64,000 nt of DNA from Betaproteobacteria bacterium GR16-43 (GCA_001953215.1 CP019169.1:1426001-1490000), one strand, 5' to 3'. Counted from the first letter of the stretch, positions 7,225 to 16,922 are shown. Notes: generated from the sequence alone by a model not told the origin. Numbers and translations: made by a program.

Positions 7225-9189
7225 ATGAACGCCAAGCCCATCCTCGCCGCAGCCGTCCTCGCATTCGGCATCGCCTTCACGGCCGCCGCGGAAAAACTCG
7301 AGAAAGACACGCCGACGAAAACCCCGGGCGGCTCGACGTTCACCGCTCCGTCCGGCTGGAACATCGAGACGAAAGGCGACCTCGTCATACTCGTAGCGCC
7401 GGAGGGCGATGGCCGCATCGCGCTCACCGACATCGATGCGCCGGATGCCGCTGCGGCGGTGGCTGCTGCCTGGGCCGCGTTCATGCCCGACATGAAGCGC
7501 CCGCTGCAGATCACGGTGCCGATGTCGCCGCGCGAAGGCTGGACCGATCGCCAGGCCTTCCGCTACGAGACTTCACCGAACGAGAAGATGACGGTGGTCG
7601 CAACCGTGCAGCGCGCGGGCGGCAAGTGGAACGTGCGCATGGTGGAATCCGCCGATGCCACGCTCGAGAAGCGCGGCTCGCAGTTCGGCCTCGTCACCGG
7701 GAGCCTGCGTCCCGCGGGCTACACGCGCGAGTCGTTCGCCGGCAAGAAGGCGAATCCGCTCACGCCCGAGCGCGTCAACATCCTCCTGAAGTTCGTCGAG
7801 GATTCGATGCGCAAGCTCGAGGTGCCCGGCGTGGGCCTCGCGTTCATCGACGGCGGCAAGGTCGTGTGGGAAGGCGGCCTCGGCGTGCGCCAGTTGGGCA
7901 AGCCCGCGAAGGTCGACAAGGACACGCTCTTCATGGCGGCGTCCAACACCAAGTCGATGACGACGGCGCTCATCGCGACGCTCGTGGACGAGAAGAAGCT
8001 GCGCTGGGACGAGCCGGTGATCGAGGCCTATCCCCCGTTCAAGTTGGGTGACGCGAAGACCACGCAAAGCGTGCTCGTGAAGCACCTCATCTGCGCGTGC
8101 ACGGGCATGCCGCGCCAGGACCTCGAGTGGATCTTCGAATTCGCGAAAGCCACGCCCGCGTCCAACATGAAGCTGCTGGGCACCATGCAGCCCACGAGCG
8201 GCTTCGGCGAGCTCTTCCAGTACAGCAACCTGATGGCTTCGGCCGCGGGCTTCATCGCCGGCGCGAAAGTGAACCCGAAGGCGGAGCTCGGTGCCGCGTA
8301 CGACGAAGCGATGCGCAAGCGCATCTTCGCCCCGCTCGGCATGAGCCACACGACGTTCGACTTCAAGCGCGCGCTCGCCGGCAACCACGCGGGCACGCAC
8401 GGCCAGACCCCGGATGGCGAGGTTCGCAATTCGGCGATGGGCTTCAACTACGCGATCGTCCCGGCGCGTCCGGCGGGTGGCGTGTGGACGAGCTCGCACG
8501 ACCTCGCGCGCTACGTGCTGATGGAGCTCTCGCTCGGCAAGACGCCGGAGGGCAAGCGCATCGTGTCCGAGGAAAGCATGCTCGCCCGGCGCGTGCCGCA
8601 GGTGAAAGTGGGCGAGGACGTCGCGTACGGCATGGGCCTCTTCGTGAACACGCGCTACGGCATTCCCATCATCTCGCACGGCGGCGATCTCTCCGGCCAC
8701 CACAGCAACATGGTGTGGCTGCCCGAGCACAACGCCGGATTCGTGATCCTCACCAACTCCGATCCGGGCGTGCGCATCCGCGGCCCGCTCGAGCGCCGCC
8801 TGCTCGAGGTGCTCTTCGACGGCAAGCTCGAAGCGGAGCGCGACATCGACGCTTCGGTCGTGCAGATGAAGGAAGGGCTCAAGAAATTCCGCGAGCGCCT
8901 CACCATGCCGCCCGATGCGGGCGAGGTGGCGAAGCTCGCCGCGCGCTACGACAACGCCGATCTCGGTTCCGTCGTGGTCTCGAAGAAGGGCACCAACGCC
9001 ACCTTCGATTTCGGCGAATGGAAGAGCGAAGTCGCTACGCGCAAGAACGACGACGGCACGATCTCGTTCATCACCATCGATCCGGGCGCGGGCGGGTTCG
9101 AGTTCGTCGTGGGCGAACGGGACGGCAAGCGGGCGCTGGTGATCCGCGACGCCCAGCATGAGTACGTCATGCGGGAGACCGCGAAATAG
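7225..9189 (+). CDS. Exported serine hydrolase, beta-lactamase class C fold
   Basis: The 654-residue product starts with a signal peptide (cleaved after AAA near residue 22). It has an extra N-terminal domain of about 160 residues before the beta-lactamase/PBP4 fold. Catalytic motifs are SNTK (S-x-x-K) near residue 239, YSN near 333, and HGGDLSGHH (the KTG-equivalent) near 485. A C-terminal domain of about 130 residues follows. Family members are esterases, D-amino-acid peptidases or lactamases; the true substrate cannot be told. GGAGG precedes the start. It lies 46 bp after phoD in the same direction and converges with the alkaline phosphatase gene. Confidence 0.85.
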   Translation: MNAKPILAAAVLAFGIAFTAAAEKLEKDTPTKTPGGSTFTAPSGWNIETKGDLVILVAPEGDGRIALTDIDAPDAAAAVAAAWAAFMPDMKRPLQITVPMSPREGWTDRQAFRYETSPNEKMTVVATVQRAGGKWNVRMVESADATLEKRGSQFGLVTGSLRPAGYTRESFAGKKANPLTPERVNILLKFVEDSMRKLEVPGVGLAFIDGGKVVWEGGLGVRQLGKPAKVDKDTLFMAASNTKSMTTALIATLVDEKKLRWDEPVIEAYPPFKLGDAKTTQSVLVKHLICACTGMPRQDLEWIFEFAKATPASNMKLLGTMQPTSGFGELFQYSNLMASAAGFIAGAKVNPKAELGAAYDEAMRKRIFAPLGMSHTTFDFKRALAGNHAGTHGQTPDGEVRNSAMGFNYAIVPARPAGGVWTSSHDLARYVLMELSLGKTPEGKRIVSEESMLARRVPQVKVGEDVAYGMGLFVNTRYGIPIISHGGDLSGHHSNMVWLPEHNAGFVILTNSDPGVRIRGPLERRLLEVLFDGKLEAERDIDASVVQMKEGLKKFRERLTMPPDAGEVAKLAARYDNADLGSVVVSKKGTNATFDFGEWKSEVATRKNDDGTISFITIDPGAGGFEFVVGERDGKRALVIRDAQHEYVMRETAK

Positions 9190-9204
9190 TTGCGGGGACG
9201 ACGA

Positions 9205-11220
9205 TCAGCGCGTTCCACCGACGACGAGTTGCCCGATCTTGAAGAACACGTCGGTGTTGTCGTAGACGCCGGTGAAGAGGTGGGCGCCGCGGCCCATCGC
9301 GGAGAGCGGGATATCCGTCGCGGTGTGGACGGCGGATTCCCCGGAGACCTGGCCAGTCACGAGGAAGCCGCTGTCCTTGTTGCGCTCCTTCGGCGTGGCG
9401 GGCGCCAGGCTCAGGGGTGCCACGCCGATGAAGGGCTGCTGCGGATCCTGCGTCGGTTGTGAGGTCGAGAGCCACGTCTCGTAGCGGTCGGCATTCGCGC
9501 CGTAGCCGATGAGCATGCGGTAGTCGACGTTGGTGCTCATCGGGTAGCCATCGGGCTGGATCGCATAGCGCGGGAAGCGCGCGGCCTCGTACGTGCCCAC
9601 CACTGCCTTCGGCGGCGTCTGGTTCGCGCCATCGCGCAGCCCGCTCACGCCTTCGCCGGCATTGGCGCGCAGCGACGCGTACGTCTGCGTGGAAGCGCCA
9701 ATGATCGCGGCACCCGAACACTCGTGGTCTGCGGTCACGATCACGAGCGTGTCCGGATTCTTCGCCGCGAAATCCTTGGCGACCTGAACCGCGCGGTCGA
9801 ACTCGACCACGTCGAGGATCCAGCGGTCCGTGTCCATGAGATGCGACTGCTTGTCGATCGACGCGCCCTCGATCATCGCCACGAAGCCGCGCTTGTTCTT
9901 CGAGAGCACCTGGAGGGCGGCGCGGGCCATTTCGTCCAGCATCGGCTGGTCGGGGAAGCCGTAGGCATCGACCACCGTCGCGTCCCCGCGACGCCCGGCG
10001 ATCTTGTCGTACGCCACGTTCATGTTCGAGAACGCGAAGAGCCCCAGGAGTTTGTCGCCACCGGCCGCCGCGTCGAGGCCCGCGCGATCGGGCGCGTACG
10101 AGAAGCCCGCCTTCTGGAAGTCCGCGAGCAGGTCGCGCTCGGGATCGAGTACGCCGCGCGCCGCGCCCCAACCCGCGACGAGATCATCGGGCAGCACGTA
10201 GTCGTTGGACTTGCGGCGCTGCGAACCATTCGGCGCCTGCGGTTTCACGTCGTTCGACGGATTGGGCAGGAACCACTTGCGCCCGCCGCCCAGCAGCACG
10301 GTGAGGCCGGTGAGGCCGCGATCGTCGAGGTACTGGTCGGCGATGCCGGTTCCGGCGCCGCGGTTCGAGGTGTGCACCGCGTTTGCCGCGGGCGTCGCAT
10401 CGAAGACGTCCGCGGTCGTCACGATGCCCAGCGCCTTGCCCTGCGTGCGATGCAGGTATTCCGCGAGGTACTCGACGCGCGGGTTGTCGAACGCGTCCTC
10501 GGTGTCGTCCGGGAAGACGCCTTCCTGGTTGTTCGCACCCTTGTTGCCAGTCACGTAGTTCGACATGCCGGGAGACGAATCGGTGACGATGGAATTCAAC
10601 GACGCCGTCATCACCTGGCCCGTGACGGGGAACGTATCCATCGCGAGCAGCTTCGTCGCCTTGCCCTGCGTGTAGCCGCCGGTCACGATGCGCGCGGCCG
10701 TGCGATGCGCCGCACCCATGCCGTCGCCCAGCAGGAGGATCACGTTCTTCACGGGCCGGCCTTCCTTCGCCAGGCGCACGACTTCGAAGTTGCCGACGGC
10801 CTTCGCGATCGCGCCATCGGATTGCTTCGCCGTGACGGTGAGCTTGTGCACGCCGGGCGCCGCGTTCGAGTAGGCACGCAGCGAAACCACCGCGGTGTTC
10901 GCGGGCTGGCCCTTCACGAGGCCGGTCGTGACGAGGCTTGTCGTGCCGGCCTTCGCGATGACGGGCTTGTCATCGACCAGGAATTGGAACGACTCGATGG
11001 TCTTGCCCTCATCGGGGCTCACGGTCGCCTGCAGGTCGAAGCGCTGGCCGGGCAGGAAGCGCGCGATCATCGGCGCGGCGGCCCCGCTCTGGAAGAGCTC
11101 GCTGGGCGGCGTGAGGCGCGTGACCTTCGGCGCCGCGTGCGCATGCGTCGCGGCGAACGCGAGCGCGAGGGTGGTGAGCGCGAACAACGTGTTGACGTGC
11201 GCGAGGCGCGAGTCTTTCAT
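9205..11220 (-). CDS. Secreted alkaline phosphatase (PhoA superfamily)
   Basis: A 671-residue enzyme with a signal peptide (to about residue 29), a beta-rich N-terminal domain of about 110 residues not found in classical PhoA, then the metal-dependent phosphatase core. Seen motifs: LLGDGMG (first metal aspartate), TDSSPGMS with the nucleophilic serine, EGASIDKQSH and TADHECSGA for the two zinc sites. It hydrolyses phosphate monoesters in the periplasm or outside. The start codon shares ATGA with the stop of the 155-residue gene upstream, so both are probably cotranslated. Confidence 0.88.
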   Translation of the reverse strand: MKDSRLAHVNTLFALTTLALAFAATHAHAAPKVTRLTPPSELFQSGAAAPMIARFLPGQRFDLQATVSPDEGKTIESFQFLVDDKPVIAKAGTTSLVTTGLVKGQPANTAVVSLRAYSNAAPGVHKLTVTAKQSDGAIAKAVGNFEVVRLAKEGRPVKNVILLLGDGMGAAHRTAARIVTGGYTQGKATKLLAMDTFPVTGQVMTASLNSIVTDSSPGMSNYVTGNKGANNQEGVFPDDTEDAFDNPRVEYLAEYLHRTQGKALGIVTTADVFDATPAANAVHTSNRGAGTGIADQYLDDRGLTGLTVLLGGGRKWFLPNPSNDVKPQAPNGSQRRKSNDYVLPDDLVAGWGAARGVLDPERDLLADFQKAGFSYAPDRAGLDAAAGGDKLLGLFAFSNMNVAYDKIAGRRGDATVVDAYGFPDQPMLDEMARAALQVLSKNKRGFVAMIEGASIDKQSHLMDTDRWILDVVEFDRAVQVAKDFAAKNPDTLVIVTADHECSGAAIIGASTQTYASLRANAGEGVSGLRDGANQTPPKAVVGTYEAARFPRYAIQPDGYPMSTNVDYRMLIGYGANADRYETWLSTSQPTQDPQQPFIGVAPLSLAPATPKERNKDSGFLVTGQVSGESAVHTATDIPLSAMGRGAHLFTGVYDNTDVFFKIGQLVVGGTR

Positions 11221-11684
11221 GGGACGTGTCTTTCGGTGGAAGCGAGATCGATGCGGGCGGCCGAGACGCGGCCGTCGGGCTCTTCGCGATTGCCGACGCG
11301 CAAGACGCCGGTCACGCGGAACAAGCCTCCCGCGTACGGGGGCGCGATCGGTGCGCCCTCCGCACGGGGAGCCAACTGCACGAGGATGCTGGAAGCAGGT
11401 AAGTCGTCGGCGAGGCCCTCGTCTTCATCGCCGAGCAGGACGGGAAGCGGTGCGATCAGGAACGCGCCGGGCGTCGCCTTCTCGCGATGCACCATGTAGC
11501 CCACGATGCGCACCCGCTGGCCGTCGAGTGCCAGCAGCCTGGCACTCGGCTCGAGACCGCGCGGGCCGACCGGGAGGCGAAACATCTCCGCGAACTTGAG
11601 ATCGGCGGGCGCGACCGGCTGCTGGGCCGCGGCCTGGAACGACAACAGCACGCCTGCGATCGCGGCGCGGAGACTCGGGCGCAT
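11217..11684 (-). CDS. Exported protein of unknown function coupled to alkaline phosphatase
   Basis: A 155-residue protein with a signal peptide ending near AAAQQ (residue 21). The mature domain is beta-rich (RVRIVGYMV, GGLFRVTGVLRVG) and looks like a small OB-like barrel. No catalytic motif is seen and I do not recognise the family. The 4-bp overlap with the alkaline phosphatase gene suggests a shared function, perhaps export, binding or maturation of that enzyme, but this is only an inference from position. Confidence 0.6.
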   Translation of the reverse strand: MRPSLRAAIAGVLLSFQAAAQQPVAPADLKFAEMFRLPVGPRGLEPSARLLALDGQRVRIVGYMVHREKATPGAFLIAPLPVLLGDEDEGLADDLPASSILVQLAPRAEGAPIAPPYAGGLFRVTGVLRVGNREEPDGRVSAARIDLASTERHVP

Positions 11685-11742
11685 GGAATATCCCCTGGAA
11701 GCCTCGCATCGTCTCGCGATCGCATGACGATTTAGTTACGAG

Positions 11743-12909
11743 CTAGTCGAAGTCGCGCTTGTCGCAGCGGCGATTGGCCAGGAGGCAATCGGCGAACGAC
11801 GAATCGGTCGAGAGCAGGTACATCGCGCGCGCGGCGAACGCCGTGTCCGCGTAGTCGCTGAACATCCCGTCCACGCCGAGCTCGAAGTACTTGAGGTGCT
11901 CCCGCACCGGATTGCCGCCGAAGCCGGCCGGCTGCCGCGAGGCCTCGTTGCGGAAGGTGTACGGATGCACGACGAGCCCCGCGCGATGGGCGTCCGCAAC
12001 CACGTTGGTCGGCGGCAGGAGCGTCGAACCCGCCCAGCTCATGATGTAGGGCTTCCACGGGCCGATGCCGTCGGCATAGGTCGCCACTTCAGCAAGGCCC
12101 GCGGGTGTCACGAGATCCTTGAAGAGTCCACTGCGGCCCGACACGGTCCAGTCGTAGGGCTTGTCGTACGGCGCCGTGAAGTCGAGCGTGCCGTCGGCGT
12201 TCACGTCGTTCGCGTCGATGAGCTGCACCAGGCGCACCGTCGTCTTGCGATTGAGGTAGCGCAAATTCGCCGTCTCGAACGACTGGATGTAGACCGGAGC
12301 CTCGCGCTTGTTCCAGCCCGCGCGCTTGAGCGCATCGATCAGGCGGTCTTCGAGGGGCAGGCCGATCGATTGGTGGTACGTCGGATGCTTCGTCTCGGGA
12401 TAGACGCCGATCGTGCGGCCCACCTCTTCCGACTTGCGCTTGGCCAGCGCGATCACTTCATCGATCGTCGGGATTCCGAACTTGCCGTTGAAGCGCGCGT
12501 CGCGATCGGCGAGCGGCTGGACCGCGCGGATCGTGCGGATCTCGGCCAGCGTGAAGTCGCTCGCGAAGAAGCCTTCCTCGGGGAAACCGTCGATCACCGC
12601 CGTACGCTTGCGGCCCGCGAACTGGGGCAGGTCCTTCACGTTCGTGGTCGAGATCATGTTGGGCTCGTGCCGCGCGATGAGGAAGCCGTCCTTCGTCGCG
12701 ACGAGGTCGGGCTCGATGAAGTCCGCGCCGAGTTCGATCGCGAGCGCGTAGCCCTCGAGCGTGTGGTCGGGAAGGTAGCCGGGGGCTCCGCGGTGGCCGA
12801 TGACGATCGGGGCCTTCTTGTCGTCCTTGTGGTCCGCGAGGGCGGGGGGAATGATCGCTGCGCTGGCGGCCGCGAGAATCGCGGCGGCGATGATGCCGAC
12901 TTTCGTCAT
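11743..12909 (-). CDS. glpQ: Periplasmic glycerophosphodiester phosphodiesterase
   Basis: The 388-residue protein has a signal peptide (cut after ALA near residue 25) and a GDPD TIM barrel. The family signature begins [14 protein letters not shown], with the catalytic histidine, followed by [10 protein letters not shown] with the metal-binding Glu and Asp, and ARHEPN with the second catalytic histidine. It cleaves glycerophosphodiesters into glycerol 3-phosphate and an alcohol. The length matches periplasmic GlpQ rather than cytosolic UgpQ. With PhoD and the alkaline phosphatase it completes a set able to release phosphate from phospholipid head groups. Confidence 0.88.
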   Translation of the reverse strand: MTKVGIIAAAILAAASAAIIPPALADHKDDKKAPIVIGHRGAPGYLPDHTLEGYALAIELGADFIEPDLVATKDGFLIARHEPNMISTTNVKDLPQFAGRKRTAVIDGFPEEGFFASDFTLAEIRTIRAVQPLADRDARFNGKFGIPTIDEVIALAKRKSEEVGRTIGVYPETKHPTYHQSIGLPLEDRLIDALKRAGWNKREAPVYIQSFETANLRYLNRKTTVRLVQLIDANDVNADGTLDFTAPYDKPYDWTVSGRSGLFKDLVTPAGLAEVATYADGIGPWKPYIMSWAGSTLLPPTNVVADAHRAGLVVHPYTFRNEASRQPAGFGGNPVREHLKYFELGVDGMFSDYADTAFAARAMYLLSTDSSFADCLLANRRCDKRDFD

Positions 12910-13128
12910 GGAAAGCGCTCCGTCTTCGGTGGTGGAGCGCGGAGCGTGCGCCGCGGCGTTGACGCGGGCGTGACCCTTTCGTGGCGATTGGGAGTCCTGC
13001 CGAACTCGCCTTAAATGACCGATGCCATGAATCCGGGCCGGGAAACTGTGAGGAAATTAACAGGAGCAATGTCGAATTCTCCCTAAGATGGGATTCAATC
13101 CGGCCCCCCCATTAGAACGGAACCCGCA

Positions 13129-13398
13129 ATGCCCTTCGTCCACGTCCAGACCTACTCCGGCCGCACGCCCGAGCAGAAGATCGCCTGCGCCAAGGCCATC
13201 GTGGAAGCCGTGCACAAGCACCTCGGCCTGCCGCCCGACGTGGTGCAAGTGCTGTTTTCGGATGTCGAGAAAGCCGACTGGTTCAACGGCGACCGGCTCG
13301 GGGTCGTGGCGCCTAAAGCGGCCCCGGCGCCCGCTCCCGCGGCGGCACCTGCCGCGGCACCCAGGGCTGCGCCCGTTCCAGCGGGCGTGAAGAAGTAG
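13129..13398 (+). CDS. 4-oxalocrotonate tautomerase-family protein with Ala/Pro tail
   Basis: An 89-residue protein whose first 60 residues match the 4-OT fold: MPFVHV with the N-terminal catalytic proline exposed after Met removal, GRTPEQKIACAKAIVEA helix, and VVQVLFSDVEKADWF. A tail of about 30 residues made almost only of Ala and Pro follows, unusual for this very compact family and probably disordered. A second, shorter tautomerase gene lies 55 bp downstream with closely similar sequence, so the pair likely arose by duplication. Such enzymes use Pro1 as a base in keto-enol tautomerisation; substrate unknown. Confidence 0.82.
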   Translation: MPFVHVQTYSGRTPEQKIACAKAIVEAVHKHLGLPPDVVQVLFSDVEKADWFNGDRLGVVAPKAAPAPAPAAAPAAAPRAAPVPAGVKK

Positions 13399-13453
13399 GG
13401 GATGACGACTGCGAGGCGATAATGTCCGTGTCCCCAACCCCACGGAACGCCCC

Positions 13454-13630
13454 ATGCCCTTCATTCACGTCGAACTCCTCTCCGGCCGCACCATCGAGCA
13501 GAAGAACGCCTGCGCCAAGGCCCTCGTCGCCGTCCTGCAGGAACACCTCGGCGCGAAGCCCGAGACCACGCGCATCATCTTCGTGGACGTCGAGAAATCC
13601 AACTGGCTGGTGGGCGACAAGATTCCCTGA
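13454..13630 (+). CDS. Small 4-oxalocrotonate tautomerase-family protein (58 aa)
   Basis: A 58-residue ORF with the canonical tautomerase start MPFIHVELLSGRT, helix EQKNACAKALVAVLQ and strand RIIFVDVEKSNWLVG. Pro2 becomes the catalytic N-terminal proline. It aligns over its whole length with the 89-residue paralogue 55 bp upstream but lacks the Ala/Pro tail, so it is the typical family length. The leaders of both genes share ACGGAAC before the start. The two proteins might form homo- or hetero-oligomers, as some tautomerases do. The gene is short enough to be missed by a minimum-length filter. Confidence 0.8.
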   Translation: MPFIHVELLSGRTIEQKNACAKALVAVLQEHLGAKPETTRIIFVDVEKSNWLVGDKIP

Positions 13631-13705
13631 AATCTGCGTCCGCGGAGTGAACTAGTCTTGTAGGAGGGGGCTCGAACCGGTGCAATCTTTCTCTGGGTTC
13701 AAGTC

Positions 13706-15256
13706 ATGACGCGACTCTCGCTCCGCCGGTTCCTCCAGGCCCTCCTCGCCGTTTCCGCGGTCGCCGCAGCAGGGGCGGCCGGCGCATTCATCATCCCCGG
13801 CTCGACGCCTCCCCCGACGAGCCCGGTGGTCGAGTACTTCAACGCAGACACAAACCACTTCTTCTACACGATCGACGCTGCCGAGATGGCTGCCATCGAC
13901 AGGGGCGCGGCAGGTTGGGGCTGGAGCAGGACGGGCTTTTTGTTCTACGCCTACCCCGACATCCCGCAGTCGGCCAACGCCAACTTCGCCGCCTGCGACC
14001 AGCGATCGCCGCCCTGCGTCAACGTCAGCCGATTCATCGGTACGCCGGGGCTTGGACCGAACGCGCACTTCTTCACCGCGAATCCGGCGGAAGTGGCGAT
14101 CCTCAACGTGCCGGGCAGTGGATGGACCTTCGAATCGATCGCGTTCGCCGTGCCCGTCCCGGATCCCGCAACGGGACAATGTGCCGTCGGCACCGTCCCG
14201 GTCTATCGGGCCTACAGCAACCGGCCGAACTATCTCGACAGCGATCACCGCTACACGACCAGCGAGGTGGTTCGCGCCCGCATGCGCTCCGAAGGCTGGA
14301 TCGAGGAAGGCATCGCGTTTTGCGCGTACGGGGCAGGAGCCGCGCCCATCGTCGTGCGTACCGTCAGCCTCACCAACAAGTGCGGCATCCAAAGCCAGGC
14401 CGCCTGCGATGGCCACGGTTCGATCCTCTTTTCCTGCGTCGGCGTCACGGGCATTCCCCTTCCCGCAACGGAGTATCCCGGCTCTTCGAGCACGACCGAT
14501 GAATTCAATGCCCGCACCGGCATCTTCTACATGGGCAATCCCCAGGTGAACGACAACGTTGCGTTGCTGGACTCCTCGCGAGCGGTCGCGGCGACAGGCT
14601 CGTTCGTCCAGTTGAGCGACGTGCAGACCATCTTCGGGATCCACATGGCCTCCCCGACGGGCACTCCGTTCGCCAGCGTGACGCCCATGCTGGGGTTTCC
14701 CGTGACGGCGCCACGGGCGAATGCGCCCGATTTCAGGTTGTTTCCGTTCCGCAAGCAGCTCGACACGGAGTACGAGATCGCGATCAATTTCACGGCGGGC
14801 GTGAACCGGATTGCGATCGATGCGGGGAGCCACGCATTCGGTCTCCTGGCGATCGACTTCGTGGACACGCGCTCGGGCGGCCACTTCCGTTCGCACGTCC
14901 TGGCCTATGGCACGCCGCCCGAGGGCGAATTCACCGGGCGCGATACCGACGGCGTCATCATCGTGGCCACGAGCTTCCGCGCGCAGTCGCCCTACGGCCG
15001 CAACGTGAACGGAGTGACGGTGCACATGCCCGCCAACTACCAGCCGCTCGCGCCCTACCTGGCTCCCTACCAGTGGCGTGTGAATCGCGCTGAATTCCTG
15101 GCGATGGTCGCCAGCGCGCGCGGCCTGGATCCCGCGCTCTCCACCGATCCCGCGGACTACGCCGTCGGCAGTTTCGGGGTGAGGACCCAGATGTCCGGGC
15201 CGGGCGAGATCGGCCTGTTCGTGTACGGGATCAACCTCTCGCTCTTCCCGCTATAG
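13706..15256 (+). CDS. Secreted DUF5648-repeat protein
   Basis: A 516-residue exported protein with a signal peptide (LSLRRFLQALLAVSA, cut near residue 27). The N-terminal part has at least two DUF5648-type repeats, each with a Tyr/Phe-rich core and an HFFYT or HRYTT box: one near residues 40-90 (VEYFNADTNHFFYT), one near 165-210 (YRAYSNRPNYLDSDHRYTT). The C-terminal half is a different beta-rich region ending near the C-terminus. DUF5648 repeats are found in secreted proteins of environmental bacteria and have no known activity. Four or more Cys residues suggest disulfides in the periplasm or outside. Confidence 0.72.
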   Translation: MTRLSLRRFLQALLAVSAVAAAGAAGAFIIPGSTPPPTSPVVEYFNADTNHFFYTIDAAEMAAIDRGAAGWGWSRTGFLFYAYPDIPQSANANFAACDQRSPPCVNVSRFIGTPGLGPNAHFFTANPAEVAILNVPGSGWTFESIAFAVPVPDPATGQCAVGTVPVYRAYSNRPNYLDSDHRYTTSEVVRARMRSEGWIEEGIAFCAYGAGAAPIVVRTVSLTNKCGIQSQAACDGHGSILFSCVGVTGIPLPATEYPGSSSTTDEFNARTGIFYMGNPQVNDNVALLDSSRAVAATGSFVQLSDVQTIFGIHMASPTGTPFASVTPMLGFPVTAPRANAPDFRLFPFRKQLDTEYEIAINFTAGVNRIAIDAGSHAFGLLAIDFVDTRSGGHFRSHVLAYGTPPEGEFTGRDTDGVIIVATSFRAQSPYGRNVNGVTVHMPANYQPLAPYLAPYQWRVNRAEFLAMVASARGLDPALSTDPADYAVGSFGVRTQMSGPGEIGLFVYGINLSLFPL

Positions 15257-15290
15257 TCGACTTGGCCGCGACGGCCGTCGAGGCGCGGGG

Positions 15291-16460
15291 CTACTGGATC
15301 GCCGCCTCGACCATCGAACGGAACTGGGCGCGAAGCCGCGCGCGGTCCATCGGATCGACCTGCGTCATGTAGATGGCGATGAGGTCTTCCTTCGGGCTCA
15401 CCCAGAAGTACGTGCCCGCGACGCCGGCCCAGCCATACGCGCCGTTCGACGCACGCACCTCGAAGCCCAGTCCGAATCCATAGCCCGGGCGGCCGAGCAT
15501 ATCGCCGACGTGGTTCGTGGTCATGAGCTCGATGCTCTTGCGGGTGAGGATGCGCTTGCCGTTGAACTCGCCGCCGTTCAGGAGCATCTGGGCGAAGCGC
15601 AGGTAATCGTCCGTCGTTCCCGCGAGGCCGCCGCCACCGCTTTCGAATCCGGGCTTCCGCGTGACGTCGAACGCGAGGCCTCCCTGGGGAGCACCGGGCT
15701 TGCGCGGAAATTGCGCCGCGCGATTGCCCATGGATGCCGGGAGGAAGAATCCGGTCTCCGTCATGCCGAGCGGCTTGAAGATGCGGGCTGCCAGCACTTC
15801 GCCCAGCGATTTCCCGTCGACCACTTCCAGCAAGCGCCCGAGGACGTCGGTGGAAATCCCGTACTCCCACTGCGTTCCCGGTGAAAATCGCAGCGGCAAT
15901 TTCGAGGCGCGCTTGATCAGCTCCACGGTCGTCATGTCCGCGGAGAAGAGCGCCGCCGCGTTGTACGCCTGGCTCACGGCCGACTTGTTGCTCCCGTCGG
16001 GATAGATCAATCCCGACGTGTGCGTGAGCAGATCCTGGATCGTCATCGGCCGCGCGGGCTCGACGCCCTCGGTGCCGACCTTCATTGCGCCCAGTTCGGG
16101 GATGTATTTCGTGATCGGGTCGGCGAGCTGCACCTTGCCTTCCTCGAACAGCATCATCACGGCCACGCTCACGATGGGCTTCGTCATCGAGTAGATGCGA
16201 AAGACCGCGTCGGTGCGCATCGCTTCACCCGGCGCCCGCTCGCCGATCGCCTTGTACCACGCGATCTTTCCGTGGCGCGCCACGGCCATCACGGCTCCGA
16301 GCGGCACGCCACTCTTCACGTTGCCTTGCGTCGTGGCTTCGATGCGCTCGAGCTGCGCGGAGGAGAGACCGACTTCCTCGGGCGTGGCGGCCATCGGAAT
16401 CGGTGGCGCGGCCCCTGCAAGGAGCGGCACGGCGAGCAGCGCGAGGAGAAAGCGAGTCAT
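15291..16460 (-). CDS. Exported family VIII-like serine esterase (beta-lactamase fold)
   Basis: The start MTRFLLALLAV gives a 389-residue protein with a signal peptide ending AGAAP; the frame is open further upstream but runs into unrelated DNA. Motifs of EstB-type esterases: YSMTKP (S-x-x-K) near residue 95, the tyrosine of WEYGIS near 198, and WAGVAGTYFW near 345 replacing the lactamase KTG box. These hydrolases cleave short esters and sometimes beta-lactams. It is divergent from the cupin gene, with one copy of the GGGGTCAGACTCC repeat between them. Confidence 0.85.
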   Translation of the reverse strand: MTRFLLALLAVPLLAGAAPPIPMAATPEEVGLSSAQLERIEATTQGNVKSGVPLGAVMAVARHGKIAWYKAIGERAPGEAMRTDAVFRIYSMTKPIVSVAVMMLFEEGKVQLADPITKYIPELGAMKVGTEGVEPARPMTIQDLLTHTSGLIYPDGSNKSAVSQAYNAAALFSADMTTVELIKRASKLPLRFSPGTQWEYGISTDVLGRLLEVVDGKSLGEVLAARIFKPLGMTETGFFLPASMGNRAAQFPRKPGAPQGGLAFDVTRKPGFESGGGGLAGTTDDYLRFAQMLLNGGEFNGKRILTRKSIELMTTNHVGDMLGRPGYGFGLGFEVRASNGAYGWAGVAGTYFWVSPKEDLIAIYMTQVDPMDRARLRAQFRSMVEAAIQ

Positions 16461-16532
16461 GACCAAGGATACCCGGTGAAGATAATTGGGGTCAGACTCC
16501 CATTTACTTAATTCCTTCCTCGCGAGGTAAAC

Positions 16533-16922
16533 ATGGTCTGCAGATCGCTCGCAACGCTGTTCCTTTGCGTTTGCGCCAACGGGTATGCCGCCGGAGGCCT
16601 GCAGTTCAAGCACGAGCTCCCGAACGTCGAAGGGAAGAGCTTCGTCGCGGTCGTGGTCGAGTATCCGCCGGGCGGCAAGTCGCCTTCGCACCGGCATGCG
16701 CCCTCGGCGTTCATCTACGCGTACGTGTTGTCCGGCGCGATCCGAAGCCAGGTCGACGACGGTCCGAAGAAGGTCTACCGCGAGGGCGAGAGTTTCCACG
16801 AGCTGCCCGGCGCGCACCACCGGGTGAGCGAGAATGCGAGCCAGACGGCGCCGGCCCGCATGCTCGCGATCTTCGTCGTCAATACGAACGAACAGCCGCT
16901 GACGATCCCCGACGCGAATTAG
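16533..16922 (+). CDS. Exported small cupin-domain protein
   Basis: A 129-residue cupin with a signal peptide (cut after YAAG near residue 21). The double-stranded beta-helix motif 1 is seen as GKSPSHRHAPSAFIYAYVLSG, where the two histidines and a following polar residue bind metal, and motif 2 as ELPGAHHRVSEN. Related proteins are annotated as cupins in quorum or oxidative-stress contexts, but no specific role can be given. Its TAG stop is the left end of a palindrome that also supplies the stop of the convergent gene. Confidence 0.75.
   Translation: MVCRSLATLFLCVCANGYAAGGLQFKHELPNVEGKSFVAVVVEYPPGGKSPSHRHAPSAFIYAYVLSGAIRSQVDDGPKKVYREGESFHELPGAHHRVSENASQTAPARMLAIFVVNTNEQPLTIPDAN

Noticed and set aside
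13652-15025. A 457-codon minus-strand open frame opposite the DUF5648 gene
   Set aside because: Composition is Arg/His/Ala/Glu-rich without domains, the usual antisense shadow of a GC-rich gene; the plus-strand frame has a signal peptide and family repeats.
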